A stretch of 64,000 bases of DNA, taken from the IMG/VR virus record IMGVR_UViG_3300012036_000007, positions 1 to 64,000 of that record. One strand, given 5' to 3'. Source of the DNA: a virus. Of this stretch, positions 50,622-59,110 are shown in pieces. Position 1 is the first letter of the stretch. Every line of letters starts with the position of its first letter. The position numbers and the translations under genes were made by a program. The notes under the pieces were generated by a model. The model made no database searches. It worked only from the letters and a program-made list of their open reading frames with translations, and was not told the origin of the DNA.

Positions 50622-51362
50622 TCATACGGCTCCTGCCGCCTTACGAACGTTCATCAACGTTGACAAAATCAATTCATCGCTTAAAGCTTGGCAGCCAGTT
50701 CTATTTCTGACCTGCGCACAGAGTGCCATTGCTTCACGAGGATGACAGACGATTTCATCGATCGTCACACTCTTGTACATATCTGCGTGACAATCGCAGG
50801 TAAGTTCTTTGAACCGAGATGGATCGATATCACATTCGACGTTCTCAATCTCTTTCTTTAGATTGCGGCGTCTTCCGGTCGATCGCAAACCAGTCGGACA
50901 ACCCTTCTGTCTGCGAATATTCATAAGAGTCTTCAGAACGATGACTTCGTGCAGCGCTTCGGACCCTACGCCATCACGAACGTATTCAAAGTAACTCAAT
51001 GCCATTGCTGGATCGCAAACCAGTGTATCAATGGTCATTCCAGGGCAATGAACCAGCATCGCGTCGATCAAACGCTCGCGGAATTCATCTGGCGAATCGG
51101 TGCATCCACAAGCTGCAAGTTCATTCTTTAGTAACATTCTCTTCTTCCTTTTTGGGTTTGGCTTACCGAAGTCAATTGAGTCAAACAGTCTGTAATAGTC
51201 GATTAAGAGCTGTGCTGAACTGAGTCGCAAATCAGCGTATGTCCCGTCCCGCTTTCCGACAACAAACTCCTGCAATGTAGCCTGTGGCACTCCGCTTCCG
51301 CGGGCGACAGCAGAGATTGAATCATCTTCCAAGATGTATCGTCGGAGAATTTCAGCAAGCAT
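50622..51362 (-). CDS. HTH protein with duplicated domain
   Basis: The 246-residue protein has an N-terminal helix-turn-helix (residues 10-45, SISAVARGSGVPQATLQEFVVG) followed by two copies of one domain, at about 88-155 and 176-243. Both contain (S/M)TID(T/E)(L/I)VC(D/H)P, then AL-type helices and end in TLMN(I/V)R. A Cys-rich linker lies between. I do not know a name for the domain. It converges with the adenine methylase gene; the stops abut. GAGGT lies 6 nt upstream of its ATG. It is probably a DNA-binding regulator or nuclease-associated protein. Confidence 0.7.
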   Translation of the reverse strand: MLAEILRRYILEDDSISAVARGSGVPQATLQEFVVGKRDGTYADLRLSSAQLLIDYYRLFDSIDFGKPNPKRKKRMLLKNELAACGCTDSPDEFRERLIDAMLVHCPGMTIDTLVCDPAMALSYFEYVRDGVGSEALHEVIVLKTLMNIRRQKGCPTGLRSTGRRRNLKKEIENVECDIDPSRFKELTCDCHADMYKSVTIDEIVCHPREAMALCAQVRNRTGCQALSDELILSTLMNVRKAAGAV

Positions 51363-51401
51363 CGATTACCTCAAGAACGTCTGATTTGAGGAATTGAGTT
51401 C

Positions 51402-51417
51402 TATCGGAAAACCGATA
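51402..51417. repeat. dyad TATCGG-AAAA-CCGATA
   Basis: A perfect 6-bp inverted repeat with an AAAA centre lies 39 nt upstream of the minus-strand HTH gene start, overlapping a CATTAT box on that strand. It could be the operator at which this HTH protein controls itself. Confidence 0.45.
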
Positions 51418-51619
51418 ATGCTCAAGAGACGGTCTGAGGAAATATTGCGAGTCTGCTGCTTTTATTTCGGATCAAGAGTTCTGAAGTAGTGAGAGCAGAT
51501 AGCTTTTGGGGGTAGTCTCAATGATTCTTTCGGGCGATCCAAGCGTTCCATCGCAAGGCTGACAACCAATTTGCAGCGGCATTCAATGACGTCAACTTGC
51601 TGGCCCGACTAGAAACCTC

Positions 51620-51648
51620 GCGCAATCCCGGCCCTGCCCGTGCGTCTA
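51620..51648 (+). promoter_or_regulatory. phage ECF-type promoter motif, site H
   Basis: Perfect GCGCAATC at 51620-51627 and TGCGTCTA at 51641-51648, 13-nt spacer. The next ATG begins 7 nt later at 51656, exactly as at site E, so this mRNA is probably leaderless. Confidence 0.78.
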
Positions 51649-51655
51649 GCTCTGT

Positions 51656-52318
51656 ATGGGCAATCAAGACATAGACACCGAATCATTCGCAACCATGCTG
51701 CTCGACACCAACTACCCATGGTGTTGGCAATGTGGGCGAATGCCACCGGGTGACCGACCTACGCAATGGAATGCCCCTTGGCTGCTCCACCGTGCTCACT
51801 TGGTCAACAAGCCCCGCGTAGAAGACAGACGGGTTTGCGTCCTGCTCTGCCCAAAGTGCCACACCCAATTCGATAGCGGTTGCGGGCTTTCACTGGCGGA
51901 GATGCTGTGGATAAAACGCAAGTTTGACCCCGCATATTACGACCGGCCATTCATGCAGAAATTTGCCACGAAGAAGTTGCCTGCGATACGTCAGCCCAAT
52001 GGGTGGATATACAACGCACGGCGGGGGCAGCCCAAGCGGATTCTGACCCTTCGAATGAAGGGCAAGTACTGGGATCAGATCAAAGACGGGACCAAGACTA
52101 CCGAGCTGCGATTGAGAACCGACTATTGGCGGAAGCGATTGATTGGTCGCGAATACGATGAAATCCACCTGTGGCGAGGTTATCCGCCCAAGTCGGACAC
52201 GTCCAAGTTGTTGGTGCGAAAGTGGCGGCTGGTCAGTGTGGCCACCGTCTTGCATGAGGAATTTGGACCCGAACCAGTTGATGTGTTTTGCATCGATGTT
52301 GCGATGGCTCTTAGGTGA
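51656..52318 (+). CDS. HNH-like zinc domain fused to ASCH domain
   Basis: The 220-residue protein has CWQC (23-26), LHRAHLV (His45, His48) and CPKC (65-68), the layout of a small HNH-like zinc module, then an ASCH domain at about 128-215 (ILTLRMKGKYWDQIKDGTKTTELRLR...REYDEIHLWRGY). ASCH domains bind RNA or modified nucleosides. The ATG is 7 nt after site H and lacks a ribosome site. Targets are unknown; it may cut or process RNA or modified DNA. Confidence 0.72.
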   Translation: MGNQDIDTESFATMLLDTNYPWCWQCGRMPPGDRPTQWNAPWLLHRAHLVNKPRVEDRRVCVLLCPKCHTQFDSGCGLSLAEMLWIKRKFDPAYYDRPFMQKFATKKLPAIRQPNGWIYNARRGQPKRILTLRMKGKYWDQIKDGTKTTELRLRTDYWRKRLIGREYDEIHLWRGYPPKSDTSKLLVRKWRLVSVATVLHEEFGPEPVDVFCIDVAMALR

Positions 52319-52327
52319 AGGTGGTCA

Positions 52328-52642
52328 ATGAGTTCCCCGAAAAGAATCCAACGAAAACGAATCAAGGGTTGGCGAATGCCTCCCAATACTTCGTGTGTGA
52401 CAAGACCGGGCAAATGGGGCAACCCTTTTGATACCGGCAAGCAGTTTCGCGAGATCCTCGCGCCTTTGATCGAAGGGGATCTAGCCATCAGATGCAGTGC
52501 GGTAAATCACCGGCACATGCTGCGGATTGCCCAAGAGATCAGGGAGCTACGTGGCTTCAATCTAGCGTGCTGGTGTCCAGTTGTTTCTTGCTGCCATGCA
52601 GACGTACTTTTGGAATACGCCAATAGAAGGATGCAGAAATGA
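52328..52642 (+). CDS. DUF4326 protein
   Basis: The 104-residue protein has the DUF4326 features: RIQRKRIKGWRMPPNTSCV, RPGKWGNPF, then LRGFNLACWCPVVSCCHADVLLE at the end. DUF4326 proteins are widespread in phages, with no established function. It lies 9 nt after the HNH-ASCH gene and overlaps the next start. Confidence 0.82.
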   Translation: MSSPKRIQRKRIKGWRMPPNTSCVTRPGKWGNPFDTGKQFREILAPLIEGDLAIRCSAVNHRHMLRIAQEIRELRGFNLACWCPVVSCCHADVLLEYANRRMQK

Positions 52643-53031
52643 GCAAGTCACCGAACGTGGATCTCAATAAGCGAGTGCCGGCCTACCGGGTTCAAGACGC
52701 GGACGGCAGGGGCCCGTGGAAGCCGGGATTCTCTAAAGTGTGGGTCCAGGACCGGACCGATGACGAGTTTGCCGCATTGGCCCCGATTGCTGAGCAGTTC
52801 CCTGATCTGGTATTCCCGTCCGGGTATCACTTTGGATGCGGCTGCGAGACCGTAGATCAGCTCAAGCTGTGGTTCAATGTCGAAGAATTTAGAATCCTTC
52901 GCAGTCACGGTTATCACGCCGTATCGCTGAAGGTGGATCGGATGATCGCGCGATCAGATGTGCAGTGCGTATTCGGGCGACGGCTTGCTCTGAATCGCAA
53001 GGTCAGGAAGTTCGCGTTATACGGTAGGTGA
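52639..53031 (+). CDS. phage hypothetical protein
   Basis: The 130-residue protein begins KRVPAYRVQDADGRGPWKPGFSKVWV and has GYHFGCGCETVDQLKLWFN and a GYHAVSLKVDRMIARSDVQCVF segment. The pattern is familiar from phage proteins next to DUF4326 genes, but no function is known. It is coupled to the gene before by an ATGA overlap. Confidence 0.7.
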   Translation: MSKSPNVDLNKRVPAYRVQDADGRGPWKPGFSKVWVQDRTDDEFAALAPIAEQFPDLVFPSGYHFGCGCETVDQLKLWFNVEEFRILRSHGYHAVSLKVDRMIARSDVQCVFGRRLALNRKVRKFALYGR

Positions 53032-53037
53032 AGTGGA

Positions 53038-53069
53038 GTCAAATCACTAGATGCGTCTAGGGATTTGAC
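53038..53069. repeat. 32-nt near-perfect palindrome
   Basis: GTCAAATC at 53038-53045 pairs with GATTTGAC at 53062-53069, and CTAGA pairs with TCTAG inside, with one mismatch and a TGCG loop. It starts 7 nt after the previous gene. There is no T-run, so it may be a DNA-protein site or a processed mRNA end. The TGCGTCTA inside it is part of the dyad. Confidence 0.7.
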
Positions 53070-53211
53070 AGCGAGATCAAAACGCCCGCGTAGGGGCATC
53101 AACCCTGCGACGGGATCGAAAGAGCCGGCATCGCACATTTGATGACTTCCGCACCATACCAACTACTCGCTAGCTCGGGCGTAGGCATGGTGCTACAGCA
53201 GTATTTATGGC

Positions 53212-53265
53212 GGCGGCGGGCACTCATCGACTTCGCAAGCTTCAGATCGATCAGTGCCCGCCGCC
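53212..53265. repeat. 13-bp perfect inverted repeat before MuF-like gene
   Basis: GGCGGCGGGCACT at 53212-53224 and AGTGCCCGCCGCC at 53253-53265 flank 28 nt. In RNA this GC-rich stem would be very stable and would bury the GTG at 53254, so it may control translation of the head operon. A smaller CCCGAT/ATCGGG stem follows at 53282-53306. Confidence 0.72.
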
Positions 53266-53322
53266 TCGGCTTTGATAGCCCCCGATATTGATCTTCGGAA
53301 TCGGGCCATCAATCATCTTCCC

Positions 53323-53988
53323 ATGGACGTGCCAGACCGCGAAGAACTCGAAAACCAAATTGCTGCCATCATCATTCTATTGTGGATGGACTTCTCGCAG
53401 ACTCGTTATCAATCGCGACAAGCAGCATGGCAGCGGTTCAACACGCTGTTCAATGAACGGGCCAAGCCCGTGGTCTCTCGCATCTACGGCAATGCCAGGG
53501 TCGATCTAGGTCAGTCTTTCGGGGTGAACTACCAGACACCGATCAACTCCAGTGCTTCCGGTGTCGGAACAGTCGATGCAACTGCACCGCCGATCTCGCT
53601 ACGCGGGTTAGGTGCTCGAATGACTGAACTTGCTAGACGGGTCTTTGACTCGTTTTGGGCCCGCATCGAACCGTGGATTCGCGGTGAGGAAGACAAGCCC
53701 GAATTCAAGGACTACGAAGCGGATCGGACTGCAACAGATGTGGTCACCCGATCTCACACCGAAGGGGAGATGGACGGAGCTGGCGATGTGAATGACCAAA
53801 CGGGCAAGCAAATCGTAGCGGTGTGGTTCACAGAACCCGGTGCTTGCCCAGTCTGTAGCCCACTGCATGGGACCGTCCAATTGTGGCGCAGACGGTTTCC
53901 GGAGGGGCCACCCGCACCGCACCCGAACTGTAGATGCTATCTCGAATGGCGAGAAATGAGCGCCGGTGAGATCGGAACAGCCGGTTAG
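53323..53988 (+). CDS. MuF-like head morphogenesis protein
   Basis: The 221-residue protein ends with the Mu gpF-type signature: GKQIVAVWFTEPGACPVCSPLHGTVQLW...APHPNCRCYLEW. These proteins are minor capsid parts or act in head assembly. The N-terminal half is helical. I use the ATG at 53323; a GTG at 53254 in the same frame lies inside the strong inverted repeat. The ribosome site is weak in both cases. It begins the head gene block. Confidence 0.75.
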   Translation: MDVPDREELENQIAAIIILLWMDFSQTRYQSRQAAWQRFNTLFNERAKPVVSRIYGNARVDLGQSFGVNYQTPINSSASGVGTVDATAPPISLRGLGARMTELARRVFDSFWARIEPWIRGEEDKPEFKDYEADRTATDVVTRSHTEGEMDGAGDVNDQTGKQIVAVWFTEPGACPVCSPLHGTVQLWRRRFPEGPPAPHPNCRCYLEWREMSAGEIGTAG

Positions 53989-54080
53989 TTGGTTGGTCGC
54001 CTTGTGTTGAGGTTGGTAATCGCTCGTCCGACACTTGCCGCCATTAAGTTCAACCAACTTTCTGGAGGCAAATCGTCCAC

Positions 54081-54266
54081 ATGGGTAACCGAACGGGTCG
54101 CAAGACCATCGCATCGACCGAAACCAAAGCTGCGGTGCTGAAGGTCCACAAAGGTAATCCCGATCTGACGGCACCTCAAATCGCCGAGAAGTTCATCGGG
54201 GTCAGTGCTCGCCAAGTTCGATACTGGATCGGACAAGCTAAATCCAAGGAGCGAGCCAATGCCTAA
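54081..54266 (+). CDS. small HTH protein
   Basis: The 61-residue protein is almost wholly a helix-turn-helix (VLKVHKGNPDLTAPQIAEKFIGVSARQVRYWIGQA). It overlaps the protease start by 8 nt. GGAGG lies 12 nt upstream. Its place among head genes is odd; a small regulator or packaging adaptor is possible. Confidence 0.6.
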   Translation: MGNRTGRKTIASTETKAAVLKVHKGNPDLTAPQIAEKFIGVSARQVRYWIGQAKSKERANA

Positions 54267-55692
54267 TTCTACGGGCATTATCGTGGATGACTTTGGCACC
54301 GATCCGATGATCGATGATGCCAACATGTCCATCCGATTCCGAATCTGCACCTCGGACTTGGACCGCGAAGGCGACATCATCGAACCGTCTGGGGTCGATT
54401 GGTCGGACTACGCCAACAATCCAACGGTCCTGTTCAATCACGGCTTTGGCGATATCAGCCTGCCTGTGGGTAAGAGCATCGACAAAGACGGTGTGCTGCA
54501 TCTGTCATACGACCCGGAAGAGGACGCGATCTACTCGCGGACATTCTTCGACGAGCGATTCGAGTTGAGTCGTCAGACTTTCTTCCTCGTCAAAGAGGGA
54601 TTCATGCGGGCCGCTTCGATCCACGTCATGCCGTTGATGGGAATGATGCGAGAGTTGCAGCATGGTGGAAGTCACGTCTATGGCTCATCGATGCTTGAGT
54701 ATTCGATATGCACGGTGGGCGCGAACCAGAACGCTTTTGCCAAGACAAATCCAAAAGGAGAGCGATTTTCGGAGTTGATGGCGTTGCAGTTGGAAAGCGC
54801 AGACCGAATTTTGGATACCCACAAGCTTGGAGGTGATCCGATCAACGCATCGCTGGCCAAGTGCTTGCAGGCATTCCGCCCCAAGTCCAAGGCAACTAGC
54901 CCTGGGGTCACTTACGTTGATGAGGATGAGATGGATAAGAAAACATTGAGCAAGGCGGAGGTCGACAAACTCGAGACTCTAGCTTTGGCAAAAGCCTTGG
55001 GTGATCGCGTTCAATACGATGACTCAACTCAAAAGCTTTTGACCGCACGGGCCAAGTCTCTTGATGGTCTTCCGAAGATGGAAGATGACGACGAGACGAT
55101 GACGAAGATGAGCGACGACGAGATCGAACCCAAGGAAATGGGTAGCGAGAACGTCGATGAACCGCAGGCGGAGCCGACTTCGGATCTTCCGCCCGGTGCT
55201 CAATATCTTGCAGCTCTCCATGCCGACGCTGCCGACTTCCTCAGCAAGTTGGAAGCTGTCAGCAAGTACACCGAAGAGCCAAAGGTCAAGGAATTGGCTG
55301 GCGAATTGGCTTCGACCGTCCAAGAGACGGTTGCGGCTATTGAGGGTGGTTCGGCCACGATCTACGCCGATGCACCTTCGCTTGTCGGTGAGGCTGTCGA
55401 AGAATCTGCCGAGATGATGAAGTCATGGCTGGCAGATAAAGGAGCAACCGGCAGCTACCAGTTGACCGGCCTTGCACGTCGACTCGACATCGTTCTTGCC
55501 AATCCGTCTTCGCCCAAGGCAAAGACGATGGTCGAAAACACTCGACGCGATTTGTTGGCCCTTGAAATGGCGGCCCGCAACTACAAACCCAAGTCGGTCA
55601 CCAACCCTGAGACTGAGGCCAAGATTGCTTCACTCACTAAGATGGTCACCCAACTTCAAGAAGCAATTCAGACGCAACCTGCCGCGCTTTAA
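54259..55692 (+). CDS. HK97-type prohead protease fused to scaffold-like region
   Basis: The 477-residue protein has an S78-like protease domain in residues 20-190: RICTSDLDREGDIIEPSGVDWSDY, His61 in LFNHGFG, and Ser120 in MRAASIHVMP. The second half is acidic and helical (EMDKKTLSKAEVDKLETL, DDDETMTKMSDDE), like a scaffold that is removed during maturation. It precedes the capsid gene as in HK97-like phages. The ATG at 54259 is the natural start; an upstream in-frame start would overlap the HTH gene. Confidence 0.87.
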   Translation: MPNSTGIIVDDFGTDPMIDDANMSIRFRICTSDLDREGDIIEPSGVDWSDYANNPTVLFNHGFGDISLPVGKSIDKDGVLHLSYDPEEDAIYSRTFFDERFELSRQTFFLVKEGFMRAASIHVMPLMGMMRELQHGGSHVYGSSMLEYSICTVGANQNAFAKTNPKGERFSELMALQLESADRILDTHKLGGDPINASLAKCLQAFRPKSKATSPGVTYVDEDEMDKKTLSKAEVDKLETLALAKALGDRVQYDDSTQKLLTARAKSLDGLPKMEDDDETMTKMSDDEIEPKEMGSENVDEPQAEPTSDLPPGAQYLAALHADAADFLSKLEAVSKYTEEPKVKELAGELASTVQETVAAIEGGSATIYADAPSLVGEAVEESAEMMKSWLADKGATGSYQLTGLARRLDIVLANPSSPKAKTMVENTRRDLLALEMAARNYKPKSVTNPETEAKIASLTKMVTQLQEAIQTQPAAL

Positions 55693-55750
55693 AGCGGGGA
55701 CGGAATTTCCCTTTTCGTAATCCGGCTAACAGAGTTTAGGAGTAAACCAC

Positions 55751-57016
55751 ATGAGCGCGGAACTAAAAGACCTTGAAAAGAAGGTCGAAGCATTAACGAA
55801 TTCGTTATCGAAGAATCATAACTCGATCGATTCGTTCCGATTCAACGGTGAAAACCAAGCGACGTCGTTCTTTGAGGACACGCCCGCAAAGTCCGGCCCT
55901 TCGCGATACGGGACTCCGTTTCGTCGTAGTAGCCGCCCGATGCTGCCTAAGAAGTACGAAGCAGGTCAACTTGGCGATTACGGATCGTTTCTCCGCACGT
56001 TGATGCGGGAAGGCGATAAGTTCAAGGCCTCGCACACGAAAGCATTTGAATCGCTTTCGCTGGCCAAGGCTGGTTCGATCAACACGACTCAGTTTGATGA
56101 GGGCGGTGCTCTTGTCCTGCCTGAGTATGCCGACGCCATTGAGGCCATGATCTACCAAGAGGAGTCGCTTTGGGGTCGAACCCGAAGCAATACCGTTGGT
56201 GGGAACTCGATGAAGTTCACGATCCTTCGCAATGTCGATCAGGCCGATGGCGTCCGACATGGTGGAGCACTCGGGTACTGGACGGGTGAAGGCGATCCGA
56301 TTCAGACTTCGAATCTGAAGTTTGATGAACTCGACGTCTCACTCCAAAAGCTTGGCGTGGCCGTGTTCTTGACCGAAGAGCAGATCGATGACAGCGGATA
56401 TGACATCGTTGGTTTCACCAATGAAGTCGTGCAAGCTGAATTCGATTACCAGCTCGATCGGGCATTGATTCGCGGTGATGCGGTCAAGAAACCAATGGGG
56501 CTGCTCAAAAGTTCGCACCGTGTCACGATCGATAAAGAAAGCGGTCAGTCCGCGGCATTGGTGGCTGAAAACGTCATCAACATGCTTTCCCGTCGTTGTT
56601 CGTCCTCACCGGGTGACAACTGGATCATCCTGTACAACCAGGATCTCGAGCCGTTCCTGACTTCGATGTTCTTGCCGACCGGGCCGAATTCGGGCGAGTT
56701 GGTTTACATGCCAGCCGGTGGATTGGCTGGCAACAAGTACGCCACACTCGGTGGCTATCCTTGCATGGCCAGCGAGCATTGCAGCACGGCTGGCAAAGAG
56801 GGTGACATCATTTTCTGGAACGCCAAGGATTACGTGTCGATCAACAAGGGTGGCATCAACACCTACGCTTCGCCACACGTCAAATTCCTGGAAGACATGA
56901 ACTGCTTGAAGTTCACGTTCCGAGTCAATGGTCGTCCGATGTATGACGAGCCGATCAAGATGGAGCAAAGTGCCAAGCTTCGCTCATCGATCATCACTGT
57001 CGAAGACCGCATCTAG
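55751..57016 (+). CDS. HK97-fold major capsid protein
   Basis: The 421-residue protein has the HK97 pattern: an N-terminal delta-like helical region (about 1-110) to be cleaved, then GGALVLPEYADAIEAMIYQEESLWGRTRSNTV, QKLGVAVFLTEEQIDDSGYDI, FDYQLDRALIRGDAVKKPMGLL (typical of the fold), and the C-terminal GGYPCMASEHCS...GDIIFWNAKDY. It follows the protease by 58 nt, with TAGGAG upstream of the ATG. Confidence 0.9.
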   Translation: MSAELKDLEKKVEALTNSLSKNHNSIDSFRFNGENQATSFFEDTPAKSGPSRYGTPFRRSSRPMLPKKYEAGQLGDYGSFLRTLMREGDKFKASHTKAFESLSLAKAGSINTTQFDEGGALVLPEYADAIEAMIYQEESLWGRTRSNTVGGNSMKFTILRNVDQADGVRHGGALGYWTGEGDPIQTSNLKFDELDVSLQKLGVAVFLTEEQIDDSGYDIVGFTNEVVQAEFDYQLDRALIRGDAVKKPMGLLKSSHRVTIDKESGQSAALVAENVINMLSRRCSSSPGDNWIILYNQDLEPFLTSMFLPTGPNSGELVYMPAGGLAGNKYATLGGYPCMASEHCSTAGKEGDIIFWNAKDYVSINKGGINTYASPHVKFLEDMNCLKFTFRVNGRPMYDEPIKMEQSAKLRSSIITVEDRI

Positions 57017-57064
57017 TCTCTAGGTGTTTACCAAAACGATTTTTAGTTACTGGAGATTTTAGAA

Positions 57065-57589
57065 ATGGGTGCAAGTGATAATGGCTCGATTGCCCAGCTG
57101 TCCGACTTTGTGGTCGGAATTGGAGCAGGCGCGGGAGCAACGCGAACTTCTCAGGAGTTCAATTTCATTGGCAATGAGGGTCTAAACGCCATCGTTGTCA
57201 CAGACGCTAGTGGTGCAGCTGCTACCGCGACCACGATCACTCTTGAGCAATGCCAAGACGCTGCAGGTACAGGTGCGAAGGCTTTGCAGATCAAGAGTGT
57301 TGAGAGCAAGATCGCTGCTGACGGCGCGTTCAGTCCAGCGACTGATATTTGGGCGGATGCTACGGCGATAAGCCGTGAAACACCGGCGAATGACTTTGTG
57401 ATCGCCGATACGGATCAAGCTGCGGTGGTGAATATCTTTGTCCTGCCTCAGGACTTGGATGTCGCAAACGGTTTCTCTCACGTTCGGGTCAAGTTGGTAT
57501 CTGCTTCAACAGCGGTTGTATCGCAAGTGTTCTTCGTGCCGACTGGGCGTCAATATAAGGGCGTCAAAGCCAATAGTTCTTTGGCGTAA
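57065..57589 (+). CDS. virion protein, head decoration candidate
   Basis: The 174-residue protein is beta-rich with many Ala, Thr and Val residues (FVVGIGAGAGATRTSQEFNFIGNEGLNAIVVTDASG). It lies between the major capsid gene and a terminator, so a decoration or stabilising protein is likely. GGAGA precedes the ATG. No family is recognised. Confidence 0.62.
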   Translation: MGASDNGSIAQLSDFVVGIGAGAGATRTSQEFNFIGNEGLNAIVVTDASGAAATATTITLEQCQDAAGTGAKALQIKSVESKIAADGAFSPATDIWADATAISRETPANDFVIADTDQAAVVNIFVLPQDLDVANGFSHVRVKLVSASTAVVSQVFFVPTGRQYKGVKANSSLA

Positions 57590-57635
57590 TCAATACGATC
57601 CTCGAGAGTTTTTTGCCTTTCGCTCGATGATCTAG

Positions 57636-57669
57636 AAGCCGCCTGGGATGATTCTCAGGCGGCTTTTTT
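57636..57669 (+). terminator. intrinsic terminator after capsid block
   Basis: AAGCCGCCTG at 57636-57645 pairs perfectly with CAGGCGGCTT at 57656-57665, followed by T residues to 57669. It ends the capsid transcript, giving higher dose of capsid than connector mRNA. Confidence 0.9.
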
Positions 57670-57772
57670 CATGCGCCAAGCGTTGGGGTTGGCGTTGGCT
57701 AATCGCAGTATGTGGGGGCTCGAAAGGCAGTTAAACCTAAGCCAGTCATTCACAAAACAGAAGGTCCGTTGT

Positions 57773-58294
57773 ATGTCGTCCGAAAAAGTTCGTAGTGTTG
57801 CAGCTGAGTTGATCGGACTGCCTGCATTCCGTGTCCTCTCGCGAAGCCTCAAATTGAATCCGAAGTGGGTTGCTACACAGCTCCACATGGCGGCTTCCAT
57901 TCTCTGTCGTGAGACCGAAGGGGTTGATTCTCGCGAATTCAAATCGATCTTGAGTGCTTACGGTGGGTTGCTTGAACAACAGCGGGTCTGGAACGAAGAA
58001 TACTGCGTCTACCAGATCAAGCTCGCCAAGGGTTTGGTCGCTGCGTTTGCAGATATCGAAAATGAGGCCGATGAGTCGGCAGTAGTTGCGGAGGAATCGG
58101 CCCCGGTCGCAACCGAGGCACTCGACTTGCCTGAGAGCGTCAAGGGATTGTTGATCGAAGCCGGGTTGGTTGATTCCGACAAGATCGAGGACAAGATCGA
58201 AGCCAAGTCGCTTGGCAAGGAAATCAGTGGCATCGGTCCTTCGACTGTGACCAAGATCCAAGAAGCGATCGCTAAGGCCAAGGCAAGCGAGTAA
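57773..58294 (+). CDS. structural or connector protein with HhH-like tail
   Basis: The 173-residue protein is mainly helical in its first 120 residues and ends with LDLPESVKGLLIEAGLVDSDKI and EISGIGPSTVTKIQEAIAKAK, a helix-hairpin-helix-like module. AGAAGG lies upstream of the ATG at 57773. It is the first gene after the terminator; a head-tail connector role is inferred from its place only. Confidence 0.6.
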   Translation: MSSEKVRSVAAELIGLPAFRVLSRSLKLNPKWVATQLHMAASILCRETEGVDSREFKSILSAYGGLLEQQRVWNEEYCVYQIKLAKGLVAAFADIENEADESAVVAEESAPVATEALDLPESVKGLLIEAGLVDSDKIEDKIEAKSLGKEISGIGPSTVTKIQEAIAKAKASE

Positions 58295-58297
58295 ACC

Positions 58298-59110
58298 GTG
58301 TCCGGACTGATACCCGTAGCAGTCCATTGTGCGTTGGTCCCCGATGTCACTTTGGGCGAAGAAACGAGACGATTCTTGCTGTCTGCCACGCAGGCGATAG
58401 TGGAGGGCGTCACCGGTCTAGTATTCGGTTCCGAAGTCCGGAGCGTCACAGTTGATGGTTCGATCTACCGGATCACCTACGACGGTGGTCTTTACCAGCC
58501 GGGCGATTCGATTGCATTGATTGGTGGTGGCCTGAATGCTGAGGTGTTTGAGATCACTGCGGTGGGAATGGATGATCTAGACCATTGGCTAGAGATTAGT
58601 TCTGACGATGCATTGGCACCGGCACGACTATTCCCGGTAGTTGTTCAGCAAGGGACGCCCAATGGACGGTTCTTTGATTGCCGTCCATGTCCTGTCTTTC
58701 GGGTGATTACCGTTCAGGCCAAGACTCCCGATCAGTTATGGAGTGAAAGCCAGACGATTGAAACGACCGAATGGGAGCTGACACGCAAGCGGAATCTATC
58801 GGTGGGTGTGGAAGTCCAATTGCATGCGATCCCAAAGGCTATGGAGGGCGGTCGGCATCTAATCAAGCGTCGGTTGTATGAACCGCTCGATTGCTTCCAG
58901 GTCACCTACGTAGCGGGCATCTATTCCGTACCACAGGACTTGATGACAGCCGCTATTGAGATCGCATCCATGGTCAGAGATGCAAACGAATCCGGTGGGG
59001 TCTACGCATCAGAGAGCCTTGATTACTACAGCTACACCCGAATTGGTAAGGATCAACTATCGATGGTCCCCCATTCTGCGATGGCTGTCTTACGGAGGTA
59101 CAAGCTGTGA
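58298..59110 (+). CDS. head-tail connector region protein
   Basis: The 270-residue GTG-started protein is not recognised. It has a beta-rich N-terminal region (VTVDGSIYRITYDGGLYQPGDSIALIGGG) and an alpha/beta second half. It starts 3 nt after the previous gene and overlaps the next by 4 nt. Its location between capsid and tail genes supports a head completion or adaptor role. Confidence 0.6.
   Translation: MSGLIPVAVHCALVPDVTLGEETRRFLLSATQAIVEGVTGLVFGSEVRSVTVDGSIYRITYDGGLYQPGDSIALIGGGLNAEVFEITAVGMDDLDHWLEISSDDALAPARLFPVVVQQGTPNGRFFDCRPCPVFRVITVQAKTPDQLWSESQTIETTEWELTRKRNLSVGVEVQLHAIPKAMEGGRHLIKRRLYEPLDCFQVTYVAGIYSVPQDLMTAAIEIASMVRDANESGGVYASESLDYYSYTRIGKDQLSMVPHSAMAVLRRYKL

Noticed and set aside
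53052-53059. A further TGCGTCTA block
   Set aside because: It lies inside a near-perfect palindrome, and the nearest GCAGTC-like block (GTGGAGTC) is at 11 nt instead of 13, so it is not counted as a promoter site.
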